Assembly: GCF_042477335.2 (NCBI RefSeq)
Contig: NC_091251.1
Location: forward strand, 31,574,501 to 31,638,500
DNA length: 64,000 nucleotides
Direction: 5' to 3'
From: Ovis canadensis
Taxonomy: Eukaryota; Chordata; Mammalia; Artiodactyla; Bovidae
Of this stretch, positions 33,688-48,060 are shown piece by piece; positions within the stretch are counted from its first letter, which is position 1; every line of letters begins with the position of its first letter. The position numbers were made by a program, and so were the translations under genes. The notes under the pieces are model-generated. The model was not told the origin of the DNA. It ran no database searches and was given only the letters and a program-made list of their open reading frames with translations.

Positions 33688-33702
33688 CCATTAGGGGGCA
33701 GG
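33688..33702 (+). promoter_or_regulatory. CTCF-like motif
   Basis: CCATTAGGGGGCAGG differs from the CTCF core at one position. It points opposite to the motif at 32589. Confidence 0.4.
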
Positions 33703-34444
33703 CTGGGTCCATGATGAGCCATTTCTTTCTATGGCAGCCTGGTCACCGGTGCAGACTCTCCAGAGCCATATACCCACCTCTTGGTCCTCCAGGGGCTTTC
33801 CTCACATTGTCTCCGCTGTGCCAGCAGTTCTCTGAGAAGATGCTACTGGACTGAAAATGGGTGGGAGGAGGGGTGGAGGATGCTGGCATTTCGGGGAGTG
33901 GACCACGGCCTCTGGGGACTAAGTCTTTCAAATTTAACCACCTACCATAGTGCCAAGATCATAGTCTGTGTTCAATATTTAATAGTGGTTGCATGAAATG
34001 GAAGTAACAAGAAACCGAAAGCAGAAGAAAAGCTCTAGGGGAGGGAAGTTAGTGGGTGTGCAAGGGGGAGGGGCTGTTCTGGGGCCAGGTTGGGGCTGGG
34101 GCCCCTGCCGCTTCCCGGGACTCCTTTGGTCCCCTGCGCTGTCGTGTTCCACGCACAGAAGCCTCGGGGGTCCAGGTGATGAGTCTAAGGATGGGGTGTG
34201 TGTCTGGACTCTGGTGAGCTAGGAGAGGCATCAAAACTCAGGCAGGGTAGGACGGCACAGAGGATACAAGTTTCGTTCCCAGCCTTCAACTTGTAAGATC
34301 CCTCCAGGGGCAAGATACTGAGCCCAGGCTGGCTGGGCCCCACTGAGCCTATCACCCTTAGGAGCAGAAGGCCAGAGCCGGCAGTTCCCCTTCCCTAGGG
34401 CCACTCACATTTGTTTCCACACAGGTAATCCATGTTTGTTATAG

Positions 34445-34618
34445 AAAAATGCCACATCACTCTTTATTGGACGCCACCGCCAGCACCAGCCCCCTTGTCT
34501 CTAGGCACAGGGGCACGTGGCCAAGGGGCTCCATCCCCCGGGCGGGGTGCAGTGGAAGCCTGGCCCCGCTTCCACTCTCCTAGGGCCAGGACCCTCCTTG
34601 GTGCCGGGGGCTACTTGC
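34445..34618 (-). other. HEXA: HEXA 3' UTR (exon 14, noncoding part)
   Basis: This is the sequence from the stop codon to the predicted cleavage site, about 170 bases, GC-rich and free of recognisable repeats. Longer 3' ends may exist, but no second AATAAA was seen close by. Confidence 0.7.
34463..34468 (-). terminator. HEXA: HEXA poly(A) signal AATAAA
   Basis: The canonical hexamer on the minus strand lies about 150 bp past the HEXA stop codon. A GT-rich TGTGTGG stretch about 40 bp further (34418-34424) fits a downstream element. Cleavage is expected near 34440-34450. Confidence 0.85.
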
Positions 34619-34682
34619 TCAGGTTTGTTCAAACTCCATGTCACAGTAGCCTACGCTGAGGGGCTGGGCCTGGACACCACGC
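34619..34682 (-). CDS. HEXA: HEXA exon 14, coding part (64 bp incl. stop)
   Basis: After a CTCTTGCAG acceptor it completes the split Arg codon and encodes RGVQAQPLSVGYCDMEFEQT then TGA at 34621-34619. The cysteine in GYCDMEF is the partner of the one in exon 13 (C505-C522 in human numbering). The ending EFEQT matches the mammalian alpha subunit, so the C-terminus is complete. Confidence 0.97.
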
Positions 34683-35164
34683 CTGCAAGAGGACGTAAAG
34701 AAACAGGTACCATGAGTCCTCAAAGGCAGTTAGTTTTAGGCTCCAGCAACATCTTCTCCACCACAACCGACAGTCCCCTTCCCTCCTTCAGTGGATTTCA
34801 CGCTGTCACTAGACACCAAAATTTCTTGGGGTCTCACTTCCAGAGATTCTTGCTGGGGTGGGGCTGTGTGTTGCCATGTGGATCGGGTACCCCAGTGATC
34901 CTGATACAGGGACACCTCGGAACCTTGAAGAATACCTCCCTGCTTCTGGGCCCCAGCCCCAAATCACTCAGTCTCTTGAGAAAAATGGTGGACTCCTACA
35001 ATGTGCCCAGTGCTCTCGGCCCACTGAGCCCCCGTTCATGGCTCTAAGACACTGTAAATGTCAGGGACAGGGGCACGGAGGCACTGTCCAGCCCACCTAC
35101 AGGGTGTGGGCATGGAGTCTCAGCCTCACCAGTTCCAGGACCTGACCAGTCTCTTTAGGGCACC

Positions 35165-35290
35165 TTGAGACATGCCTCCTTTATTATCCAAATAAATTAT
35201 CTGCTCAGAAATGGTAAGGAACTCGCTCAAAGTCACCCAGTAAATTAGACAGTAGAGGCTTAGACCCCACATGCCTGGCTCTCAGCCCGG
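35165..35290 (-). mobile_element. MIR fragment, antisense, HEXA intron 13
   Basis: 'gctcaaagtcacccagtaaa' followed by a 'gacagtagaggcttagacccc' block fits antisense MIR. Confidence 0.6.
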
Positions 35291-35424
35291 GACTCTGCTC
35301 TCTACGAGGCTGTTTCCCCAGGGTCTCAAAACCAAGTCAATGAATGAACCAGGGAACTGACCCTCGTACTCAGGCCCATCCCAACTGGGGCACGGGTGTC
35401 GTGAGAACCCATAAACGCATGGCC

Positions 35425-35640
35425 GTGGATAAGAGCACAGACAGTGAGGGCAGTTCAATTGCTGGTTGTGAGCAACTTTGGGCAAGTTACTGAGCTGCTC
35501 TGTGCCTCAGCTGCCTGCCTCTGCGATGGGCATAGAAACTCTATCCCCTGATAGGGCTGTGGAAAAGACTGAATCAAGCAGTGCCAGCAGAGGGCTGACA
35601 GGGCTTGTCACCCTCAACACGCTTCCGCACATGTTAGCTA
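35425..35640 (+). mobile_element. MIR SINE, sense, HEXA intron 13
   Basis: 'ctttgggcaagttactgagc', 'ctgtgcctcagctgcctgcc' and 'gggcatagaaactctatcc' follow the MIR order. Repeats aside, intron 13 (34683-35705) holds nothing notable. Confidence 0.7.
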
Positions 35641-35705
35641 CGATCAGTGTTCTTTTCCTGTCAGGAAAGGATCCTCAGCCCCTGATCTTACCATGGACTG
35701 CTTAC

Positions 35706-35810
35706 CTCAGCAGCTCACAGCGGAAGTGTGCCAGACGTTTAAAGGCAAAGTCCAGGTTGGACACCATCTTATTGCTCCACAGCCTCTCAGCAACAGCCCC
35801 TGCTCTAGGC
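35706..35810 (-). CDS. HEXA: HEXA exon 13 (105 bp)
   Basis: The exon starts by completing a Trp codon split TG/G with exon 12 and reads [20 protein letters not shown], then [15 protein letters not shown]. It ends CTG AG before GTAAG. This is the end of the TIM-barrel domain of family 20 hexosaminidases; RLWSNK is a conserved GH20 segment. The acceptor is CCGCAG. Confidence 0.97.
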
Positions 35811-36935
<1,125 letters not shown>

Positions 36936-36972
36936 TCAGCTGCTCTGGCAGCAAGGAGAGCTCCCTGTTTAC

Positions 36973-37156
36973 CTTCAAATGCCAGGGGCTCCACCAGGTA
37001 GATCTCCTTCCAGTCAGGGCCATAAGTTATATGGTTCAGGTACCAAGGGGCAGAGAGCAGGGCCCGAAAGCCAGCGCTGGTGACCAGTGCCATCTCCTTC
37101 ACATATTTTACTGGTATCTCTTCTCGCCATACCTGGATGATTGTGTCTGGCCGAAC
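36973..37156 (-). CDS. HEXA: HEXA exon 11 (184 bp)
   Basis: The longest exon in the window starts GTT CGG CCA after a GTGACAG acceptor and encodes [40 protein letters not shown] and [20 protein letters not shown], ending in a split Gly (GAA G / GT). SAPWYL carries conserved active-site-wall residues of the family. The frame is intact throughout. Confidence 0.97.
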
Positions 37157-38036
<880 letters not shown>

Positions 38037-38132
38037 TCAGGGGCCCAGAAAGTGGCCCAGCAGGGCCTGGCCCTGTTACGGAAAGGGAGGACTCTGAAGG
38101 CGGGTGACCGCCCACTCCCGCTGCGTCCTCAC

Positions 38133-38219
38133 GTCTGGATGTAGAAGGACTCCAGCTTCTTGAAGTCATCGCCAAAGCCTTTCTTCTTCATAAAGGCCTG
38201 GATATCTGGGTTGGACTTC
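38133..38219 (-). CDS. HEXA: HEXA exon 9 (87 bp)
   Basis: It completes the Trp codon split with exon 8 (TG/G) and encodes [20 protein letters not shown] then KLESFYIQ, ending AC before GTGAGG. Length and frame match the mammalian gene. The acceptor is GATTCAG. Confidence 0.97.
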
Positions 38220-39360
<1,141 letters not shown>

Positions 39361-39655
39361 TCAGGCAGGAACACTCAGGCAATCGCAGACACGAGCGTTT
39401 AGTGACAATCGAAGAAATACAAGCATGTCCACAGATCATACCCAGACAACTGTGACACACTTCCGCTGCCTTGACACATTCTTCCACTGGGGTCACCCTT
39501 GCTCCCAAAGCGTGCTCTCCTCACGTAGTCTGCCAGCAGAAAAGCAGAGAGCCTGATCTAGACAGACTGGCAAAATCTTTCTTCCACTCTGGGCACAATG
39601 ACCTACAAGGGCATTATCAGGCAAGGACATCTGAGAAGAATTTGCCCATGTTTTA

Positions 39656-40015
<360 letters not shown>

Positions 40016-40082
40016 CTAGCAGAGGAGAGGATATTCAAAATGCCTTCAGGCCCCCCAGGATATCAGAAAATCTGCCCACAGG

Positions 40083-40418
40083 GCTTCCCTGGTGCCGGAG
40101 TGGATAAGAATCCACCTGCAACACAGGGGACCCGGGTTCGATCCCTTGTCCAAGAAGAACCCATATGCCCCTGAGCAACTAGGCCTGGGTGCCGCAGCTA
40201 CTGAACCCGTGTTCTGGAGCCTGCGAGCTGCAACTCCTGAGACCTGCACGCCTGGAGCCTGTGCTCTGCAGTAAGAGAAGCCCCTGCCATGAGAAGCCCA
40301 CGCTCCGCAGCCACGGAGTTACCTCTGCTCGCCACAACTAGAGAAAGCCCATGCAGCAGTGAAGACCCAGCCCAGCCAAAAGTAAATGCATAAAATTGTT
40401 TTTAAAAAAGGAAGAAAA
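40083..40418 (+). mobile_element. CHR-type SINE (long form), HEXA intron 6
   Basis: It begins gggcttccctggtgccggag, has the B-box-like gggttcgatccct, and continues through the long 'gagcaactaggcctgggtgc' to 'gaagacccagcccagcc' body. It runs opposite to HEXA. Confidence 0.88.
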
Positions 40419-40484
40419 CCAACCCACAGCCTGTTCATATCAGGTGCTGTCTTCAAGGAACTGTATCATAATTTCCCACAAGCT

Positions 40485-40690
40485 GTCCGTTCATTGTCTT
40501 ATCTCAGTGCCATGATGCCAGTGAGACAAATAAGGTAGTTATTATACCCAGCTAACAAAATATTAATAAAAAAATAGGACCAGGAAAGATTCTCTCCTGA
40601 AGGTCACAGAAGAAATTAATGGTACAGCTTAGACTTGAATTCAGGTCTCTTGACTCCAAAGCCAGTGCCCTTCTCCTATATGTGAGTGTG
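40485..40690 (-). mobile_element. MIR SINE, antisense, HEXA intron 6
   Basis: 'gaaggtcacagaagaaatta', 'gacttgaattcaggtctctt' and 'gactccaaagccagtgccc' fit the antisense MIR order. Confidence 0.65.
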
Positions 40691-40799
40691 TCCCTTAAAC
40701 TGGCTGGTTAGGAGGAGGGCTGATGTCCTTTGCTAGCAGGGCCATAGGCAGAGTCAGACTTCAAGCCATCAACTTGGTTTGGGTAAAATCGAAACATAC

Positions 40800-40901
40800 C
40801 TTTTTGGTGAGGTCTGGAAAAGTGAAGCTCTCATACGGGAAAGAAGAGTCATCGACCAGATGCCAGTGGAAAACGTTGAATTTGTTGTATGCCATGACAT
40901 C
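40800..40901 (-). CDS. HEXA: HEXA exon 6 (102 bp)
   Basis: It encodes [20 protein letters not shown] then [14 protein letters not shown], in frame with no split codons. [10 protein letters not shown] is a strongly conserved GH20 motif with substrate-contacting residues (D207 region in human). Acceptor CCTACAG, donor GTATGT. Confidence 0.98.
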
Positions 40902-41736
40902 CTGTAGGTCAGAGCACGCACTGTGAAGCCAGCGCAACCTCTCCAGCTTCGGCCCCAAGCGCGGCAGGCCGCGCCACACACTTTCACAGGCTCAGCCTGC
41001 CCCAGCTTCCTGCTAAGAGTCCACAGGTTCTCTGTATCAGACCTTCCCATCAGGTTGTGCCTGGCATGGAGGGGAGGGGAAGACCCTGCACATCCGAAGA
41101 TGGCTGACAGAAGCAGTGTCTCCTCTGTTGGGGATGAGTTACAGTCACGACAGGAGAAGGGCTGCCGCTCTGGGGTACCTTGGGGTCAGGAAGTCCCACA
41201 AGACCGTGGAAACTAGTATTTCCTCTTGCCGCGTGGTTTGGGTTGTCTGACTAGTGTTTATCCAAACTGTGAGATCTGTTGTGAATTTATTTAATAGCCT
41301 CATAAGCCATAAATCTCAGATGCCAAGACTGGTAAATGTCCACTTCTCTGGTTCCATCAGAACACCAAAGGAATAGTTGACTGCCCATCAAATTCTAGAC
41401 AGTTAGGATCAGCCCCAGCTAAGGCTCCTAAACATCTCTTTCCTAAGACTTTATACTAACTAAAGATAGCTGCCCTTGGTCAGAGAAGCCAATTCCCCAA
41501 CCCACCTCCTCTGTCACTGGAGATGGCCTGGACACTGGTCCTCAGTAGCCAGTGGTACGTTAAAATGACTCGTATTTTTTTGAATCTTGGAGCAGGTCAT
41601 CTTGTACATTTTTCCCAGGAGCTCATAAAGTTACATATATTCTCTCTGTAACTCTTTAAGAATATGGCACCGGATCTATCTGTTGTCCCATCACCCCAGA
41701 ATCCTAAGGGCAAAGAAGGCCTTAAGGCCTGGATAC
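40902..41736 (-). other. HEXA: HEXA intron 5
   Basis: Unique sequence; no repeats recognised. Confidence 0.8.
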
Positions 41737-41847
41737 CAGAGTGTCCAGGATGCTAGACAGTGGCAGGTAATGGCGAGATGTATCCAGCAACAAGCCCCGG
41801 TGAGGGAAGCGCGGGAAGTCCTCAATATCCGTCTTGTTGACATAGAA
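41737..41847 (-). CDS. HEXA: HEXA exon 5 (111 bp)
   Basis: Exactly 37 codons: [20 protein letters not shown], then [20 protein letters not shown] is the N157 glycosylation sequon. The Arg of DTSRHY is the substrate-binding R178 of the human enzyme, whose loss causes the B1 form of GM2 gangliosidosis. It opens the catalytic domain. Acceptor CACACAG, donor GTATCC. Confidence 0.98.
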
Positions 41848-42357
41848 CTGTGTGGACCAAACATTGAACATGTCAGGAATCTAAGACAATTCACCAGTGG
41901 GGTAGAGGGGGATGAGAAAAGTCTTCTGAGATCCCTGAAAACCCAACCAGCTGACAGTTCTTCAGGGTAACTATCTCCACAAACACCCCACACCTCCAAA
42001 TGAATGACCATAAGCATGTACCTCTCCAGAGAGTAACCTTCTCCTGCCAGCCAGTGCGGCTGTCCCACACACCACTCAGCTCACGTGTACCAGATTCTCA
42101 CTAACTCAATATTCGCTTCAAAGCAGTGTGGTCTCAAGGTTATTACTCAATAATGACTCAGGGGAACTGAGTTATACCCCAACTGGCAAAATCTACCAAA
42201 CCAATTTCTACCCATTATCTCTGCGAATACTCTTTTTGGGACCATCTCAAGCCACCAGGACTCTGTTCTAGGCAAAAGAAGGTATTTCCAGGACTCTCAA
42301 TATTGGGAGCAAATGCCAGAGGTTTAAGAGGGGCCCTTTTTGAAGGCCCACACTCAC

Positions 42358-42404
42358 CGTGCCCTCAGGAGATCTCCAAATAAGCTGGCTAAATGTCTCC
42401 AGAC
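42358..42404 (-). CDS. HEXA: HEXA exon 4 (47 bp)
   Basis: A small exon encoding LETFSQLIWRSPEGT after a split Gly codon (G/GT). It is flanked by a CCCTGTAG acceptor and a GTGAGTG donor and matches the family length. Confidence 0.97.
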
Positions 42405-44041
42405 CTACAGGGAAGTAGAGAGGTGGATGTAAAGACTTAGGGAGGTGGGTAAAGGGTCAGAACCATCTGGAAGGTTCCTATGTGGCAGAGCACAGTGCTT
42501 GGGCACACAGTGAAATGAAATCTAGTGTAGGCTGCATGCTTCTCAACAGCTAGAAAAGGGGGACAATAGGAAGCCAGTATCGATTTTTACTGTCTTTTAT
42601 TTTGGGAGCGGGCAGTGTAAGGGGGTTTTATGCCCCTCCTAGCAATACACTCACCCACATGCCTCTTATCTATAAACCCTAAGTCTTGAATTCACAAAGA
42701 TATTAAGAAGAGAGGCCAGGCATGCTGAGTCCAGAGCATTAAATGCTCTCAACAGCTGGGGCCTATGAGGACATATGAAAGGACAAGCCAGCTCACAGGG
42801 GATAAATAGTTTGGTGGATAATATTCATCAGGAGCTAAGGGAGCTGAGAAAGGGGGGCCTCCAACCTGCTGCCTCTTCACTTTGAATTGTGAGAATGTGA
42901 TCATAAACTTGAGTTTCATAAACTCAACGAGATCATAAACTTGTGGGTCCACAGCTGGACCCAAAAGACAAAGAAACATCCACTTTTCCTTTTCAAACCC
43001 TGAGCAGAGAACCAACTATAGGGAGCTGGCAGGTAGCAACTGCCCCAGGAGACTGGACACAGACTCCTAGATTCTGGTGAGGCCCAAGGGCAGGCGTGCT
43101 GTGTCTAGAGCACTAGATGTTCTCAACAGCTGGGCACTCACTTCTACAAACCCAGCAGAAGCCCTGTGAAAGATTCCCAGAATCCTGAATTTTCAGAATT
43201 TAAAAATCTGTGAGACCTTTGTGGTCATTCAACACCTCCTTTGAGGCCAACTTCCAGTGTACCATCTGGGCTTCTCTCCAGTCTGACCTTGACGCCTGGC
43301 ACTTGGGGTTCCAGAACTCTCCCACTTTAACCTAATTGTTAACACCCACACAAAATGTACAAGAGGGCGGAAAGGGGTGTCAGCATGCTGTTTCTCCAAA
43401 ACACAGGGGAGGGGAGGAGGGGCTAGGGAATAAAGACAAACCAAAACAAGGTTTGGAGTTCAGTGAGAACTCCCCTCATTCACCGGTAGAGCTCTTACCA
43501 AAAGGGGTGGAAGTATTTGGCTAAGTCTGTGCCTAGGGACCAAGTACCTTCTCAGTGAACCAAGAGGAAGGGCAGGGGCCTATAGCCCGTTGGCTAGCGA
43601 AGTCTTCATTTTATCACTGTTTACCTCTTTTTTGACATTTATCTTTCTTTTGATCTAGATTTCCTTTTTAAAGAGCCCTTCCAATCCTGGGTCCGTAGTG
43701 AGAGCTGAACAAACTGTGTGCATGGCAGAGTGGGCCCCTCTCCCCAGCCGCCTGCCCCTGCTGGTGCCTGCCATCCGCCTGCAGGGGCTCCCTCTGCTTC
43801 CCAGAACGCCTGCCAAGGGAGTGGCTGTCGCTGCACAGGCTGTGACACCTGCCAGGTGCTGGAGACAGCGGCGAGGAGAACACTCCCTGCAGGGAGTTGA
43901 GGAAATACTCCAGCTGGTCTCCATAAAGCAAGTTCCTAAGCTGGGGGCATTTGCCTGGCCCCCGATCCTGCCCCTCACCCCACCAGCGCCCACCTTCCCA
44001 CATCATCCTTCTCTCTCCCAGCATCAGCCCCATCCTGTTAC
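42405..44041 (-). other. HEXA: HEXA intron 3
   Basis: Mostly unique. A roughly 44-bp direct repeat (about 42718 and 43093, built around 'tctcaacagctggg') and a small fold-back at 42899-42943 are present. The 43620-44040 stretch has open frames on both strands with no recognised protein. Confidence 0.75.
42899..42943. repeat. Fold-back with flanking direct repeat
   Basis: TTGAGTTT (42909-42916) and AAACTCAA (42920-42927) form a perfect 8-bp stem with a 3-base loop. GATCATAAACTTG occurs at 42900 and again at 42931. Confidence 0.85.
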
Positions 44042-44107
44042 CTCGCAGGGCGCCCCAGACAGTCTCGGAGAGGAGGAGACACTGCTCATCATTTATGGTC
44101 AGTGTGT
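44042..44107 (-). CDS. HEXA: HEXA exon 3 (66 bp)
   Basis: It completes the Tyr codon of NYT (N115 sequon, split T/AC with exon 2) and encodes [20 protein letters not shown] then R and a split Gly. This is the N-terminal alpha/beta domain. Acceptor TTTCAG, donor GTAACA. Confidence 0.97.
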
Positions 44108-44208
44108 CTGAAACAACAGAAACGATTCCATTAGGTTAAGGATTTCTACCCTCAGATTACAGAGAATCACATGTTCTCTGTAAAACCTCGGATTAAAAAC
44201 CAACAATA

Positions 44209-44340
44209 AGGAACTTTCCTGGTGGCCCAGTGGTTAAGGCTGTGCTTCCACGGCAGGGGGCATGGGTTCAGTCCCTGGTTGGGGAACTAAATCCCATATG
44301 CCATGGGAAAAACAACAACAACAACAAACAAACACATTTT
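44209..44340 (+). mobile_element. CHR-type SINE, sense, HEXA intron 2
   Basis: It starts ggaactttcctggtggccca, has gggttcagtccctggttggg, and ends in an aacaac tail. It runs opposite to HEXA. Confidence 0.85.
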
Positions 44341-45117
44341 TTCTTTCAAAGAGGAAGCATCCCCTGAGAGAGCAGGGCTGATACTCAGGCCTGGGGCCAG
44401 AGTGGGAGGGTGGTCACCCAGTGACTCTGAGGCCCTGGAAAATGGTGTGTGAGGACAGGCAAGCTGGTGTGGAATCCTCTGCAAAGCACCCCCCACCCTG
44501 TGCATCAGTTTCCCCACCAGAAACATGGATTCCTGCCAGGCTTTAGCTCAAAGGATGAAGGGGCAAGGGATGCTTGGAGGGGTGAGTCCAGGATACAATG
44601 TTCCCAGAGCCTTTGAAGTCACCCCCCTCTCCCCTTGTCTCCAGACTTCAGCTACCTCCTCAGCAATGTGAGGAAGAAGCCAAGACCTGAATGTTCACTT
44701 TGCACACTGAGATGTCCCCAAATGCCGCTGCTCAGGGCAGCCACAGGACGAATGACTTGGCTTCATCTCAGTTCAAATGGCCAAAAACTCCTTCTCTCTC
44801 TAGTGTAGGGTCTCTAAGAGAAAAACCAACAAAGCGCGTAAGTTCCTAAAATGCCAGAGGGATTATATTCAGTCCAGAAGGCAGGTGTCCTGCGGGACTC
44901 AGTGACTAGCCAGTGTGACGTTCACGGCCAACCTTCAGACGCTGGTTAGAGTGCACAGGAACAACTCTCCTTTGATGGTTCTGGGCACTTGGTGACCCCT
45001 GTCCCCCACCCTCATGGAGGGCTTCAGGCCTAGCATCTGCAACTGAGGCCAGGCCATCTGGAGTTATAGCTCCAGACAAGTGCTGGCTTCTAGAACCAGG
45101 AACGAAGTGGTACTTAC

Positions 45118-45210
45118 AGTTCTCTACAGACCCCAAAGACGGAAACTGGTCACATCCAGGAGTGACGACAAGGACCACCAATGAATTCTTCTCTGATGTA
45201 TGCCGTTTTT
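45118..45210 (-). CDS. HEXA: HEXA exon 2 (93 bp)
   Basis: After a CCTTGCAG acceptor the exon encodes [20 protein letters not shown] then [10 protein letters not shown] and the first base of Tyr. The cysteine in TPGC pairs with one in exon 1 in the human enzyme (C58-C104). Its first two bases AA complete the last codon of exon 1; if exon 1 ends in G this is Glu, where human has Gly. This is the most upstream HEXA exon in the window. The alpha subunit with HEXB forms lysosomal hexosaminidase A, which removes GalNAc from GM2 ganglioside with the GM2 activator protein. Confidence 0.97.
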
Positions 45211-47931
45211 CTGCAAGGACAGGGTAATACACTCAGTGTGGCTGACCTGCCGCCAGAAACATCAGGCAAAACCAAGGCCCTACAGGAGGGACCCCAACTC
45301 TAGTTCTTTCAGTTTGTGTCTGTGGTAAGAGGGAAGGGGGGCGGACAGCTGCCCTTGGCACAGGTGCCGCCTAGTCACCTGTTTGACCGCTTCTCTGGGG
45401 TCGTGTTCCCCTCCCCCAAGTCATGCACCCTGGCCCTTGCATGATGGACCTGCCAGCAGCTCTTTGCAACCAGGGCTCTCTGTTTCTGGCTTGCAGAGGT
45501 TCAAAGACCTCAACAAGTGTTTCTGAACTAGAGGTGGCTCTGGAGTATTGCTAGTCAAAGTGTGGTCTGCAGATTAGCTGATGTGCCAGTGGTCACCAGA
45601 TAGGAAGCTTATATGACTCCAGAGTGTAAGTCAGTTATGTCAGAGAAAACACAGTTTAGTGCTGACAGTTTCTTGTAACAAGGGTTTCTTGGTGAAGGGA
45701 ACAGTTTTACATTCCGGTAAATATGCTTCTCATCTCACTGCAGACTGGCACTTGAAGCAGCACTGCTCTGGAGGGCTGCAGATGCAGGCGTCAGCTTTGG
45801 AACAGGTTAGGAGCCGATGTGAGCAGGTGAACCAGGCGACAGGAGGGTCTGCCGTGCAGAGAAGGCCTCAGATGGCCTAGCTGGCGCTCCAGCAAAGGTA
45901 CGTAGCCACCAAACCATCCTGTTTCCTTCCTTCCTCTTCCCAAACAGGTTCTCTGTCCAAGGCAGACTTCTGCCCAACAGTGAAAAGCCACCCAGTTGGA
46001 GACAACATACCATCTAATATAATTCAACAGATCCCAGTCTACACAGGAGGAAAAAAAGCACCAAACCAAAACACAATTGGGCAGTCTCCCAACATCTTCC
46101 CACTGGTTCTTGTCCATGACCTTCAGGGTGGTACCGACTGTACCGCCCCCAAGCATGAACCTTAGTGAACTCCCTCTATTCTGTTTCTGGAGCCATATCT
46201 GTCCCCATTGCCACCATGACATCCATGACTTCCTATGAAACTACAAGGTCAGAGGTAGGATGGTCTGGCACAGTGCAGGGAGAGAGGATTCAGAACCACA
46301 CTGGAATCCCAAACATTATCCATCTGTAGGCAGAAGGAACTCAGGAGCCTTGAACCAAAAGGAAGCCTGCTTAATCTCCTGCTCACCATACCACATGGCT
46401 GCATCTTGGCTTTCAGGCTGGCCAAGAAGCAAGCCAATTGGGGGTCCTTTCCTACTAGCAAGAGCAAACACATTCTTTCCCCTGCCGGTAAATCTCTGTC
46501 GCCCCAACATTAACACCTGCTTATACCCTGGAGGCAGAAGAGAATTTGAGGCTATTCTAGAACAGGCCAACTCACAGCTCCATTCTAAACCCTGAAGACT
46601 CATGCCCACAACATAGAAAGACAACCAGAGTGTCAGGGCAGGGAGTGCGCTTGACACAAAGTGTGCAGGGCCATCTCTACAAATCCCAAAGACCAAGGAG
46701 GGCTTCACTGAGAGGCAGGCATGAAGAGAACTATAATATCTCTCCTTAAACTATCACCTCATCCCTTGTCTCCTTGTCTCCACTGGACTCCACACATCAC
46801 AGAGTCCCAGTATCACTGTGTGGAGAGTTCATCTCCGGGCAGGCATGCCAAAGAGGGCAAGAGTCCTAAGCTATCATCTTAACCTTCTGGACTTCAGTCT
46901 ATCAAATAGAGAAATCTCAGCTCCCTAATACAACTGCCACAGTCCCCATCCTGATGACGAGAGAGGCTGCACAAACACCAGGCTTATCTGAACTCTTACT
47001 GAGAAGATAAGGGAACATGTAATTGCTGTTATCATATTTTGGTTTTTCTAAAACACACCTGCAATTCATTCTCTAAATCCCTGGTCTTTTAAGAAAGGAA
47101 CGGTCACAGACTCCTTTGAGGATCTGACAAAAATGAAAGGACTTTTCCCCTAGAACAAGACCCTTCATTTAAGGGCTTATCTCTCCACCCCCGGCCACCC
47201 ATCTCATTGTGAAGAAGCCCTACCTTAAGTGCTCTCAGTGACTCATATGGGTCTGGGTTGATTAAAAAGACACAGAGCCATGGCTGCTGCTTAAACAAGC
47301 TCTGAGGAGGAAGGACCGGAGTAGGTGGTGATGTGAGAGCTGGCAAAACAGGAGGGACACTGGGTCATTTAAACGGATGTAAACAGAGGCCATCATTGTA
47401 GTTTCCGCCTCCAAGTCGCTACTCTGAAGAGAACAGGAAATAGGCAGGGGACAGGCAAGCTGCCTCTACACACACCCACACCCACTGCACTGGGAGGGAC
47501 TGAGGTGTGGGAAGCAGGGTCTGGCAAACAGCTGGCTCACCAGCAATCACACGGGCATCCTTGCGATGGGCCTGGGCAGGACGGCAGGAAATTCTGAAGC
47601 CTCCAGTGCACAGGAAGCAGCATGGAAAACAGAGCACTGAGCTGGGAGATCAGGAAGGGTTAGTTCTGGCTCAGTTTCGCTGCTGCCAAGCTGAGTGAGT
47701 CCTGTGGCTCCCACTTCCTCCCTGGTAAACAATGGCAGGGTGGGACCACTGTTTACTGGCTGCTCCTCCTCGGAGCCAACAGCTCCTGGTTCCAGGCAAA
47801 CCCACACAGCCTGGGTTCCCCCTCCAGACCACTGCTCCCTCATCCCCCTGCTTTCACAGAAGCCTGCTCTTTCCTGGGTTCAGTGAAAAGTCTGTATTTT
47901 TTTTTTAAGAAGTTAAAAAAATTCAAGGACT

Positions 47932-48060
47932 TCCCTGGCAGTCCAGTGGTTAAGAATCCATGCTTCCAATGCAAGAGACGCAGGTTTAATCCCTGGTTGG
48001 GAAACTGAGATCCCACATGCCACCTGGTGCAGCCAAAAATGAAAAGAAAAAAAAAAAAGG
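47932..48060 (+). mobile_element. CHR-type SINE, sense
   Basis: It starts aaggacttccctggcagtcc, contains ggtttaatccctggttggg and ends in an A-rich tail at 48037-48060. Confidence 0.85.

Larger units (their letters stand above)
14428..34439. other. CELF6-HEXA intergenic region
   Basis: About 20 kb separates the CELF6 promoter from the HEXA poly(A) site. 14500-15440 has no gene that I can see; it is AT-rich from 14750. 15440-28770 is a transposon nest. 29420-30400 and 31000-32150 look like unique or very old repeat sequence with no coding signal. 32500-34400 is unique and includes the minisatellite and CTCF-like motifs. Confidence 0.8.

Noticed and set aside
43639..44111. Long open frames on both strands next to HEXA exon 3.
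   Set aside because: Only the 66-bp exon 3 part has homology; the rest is intronic and GC-rich.
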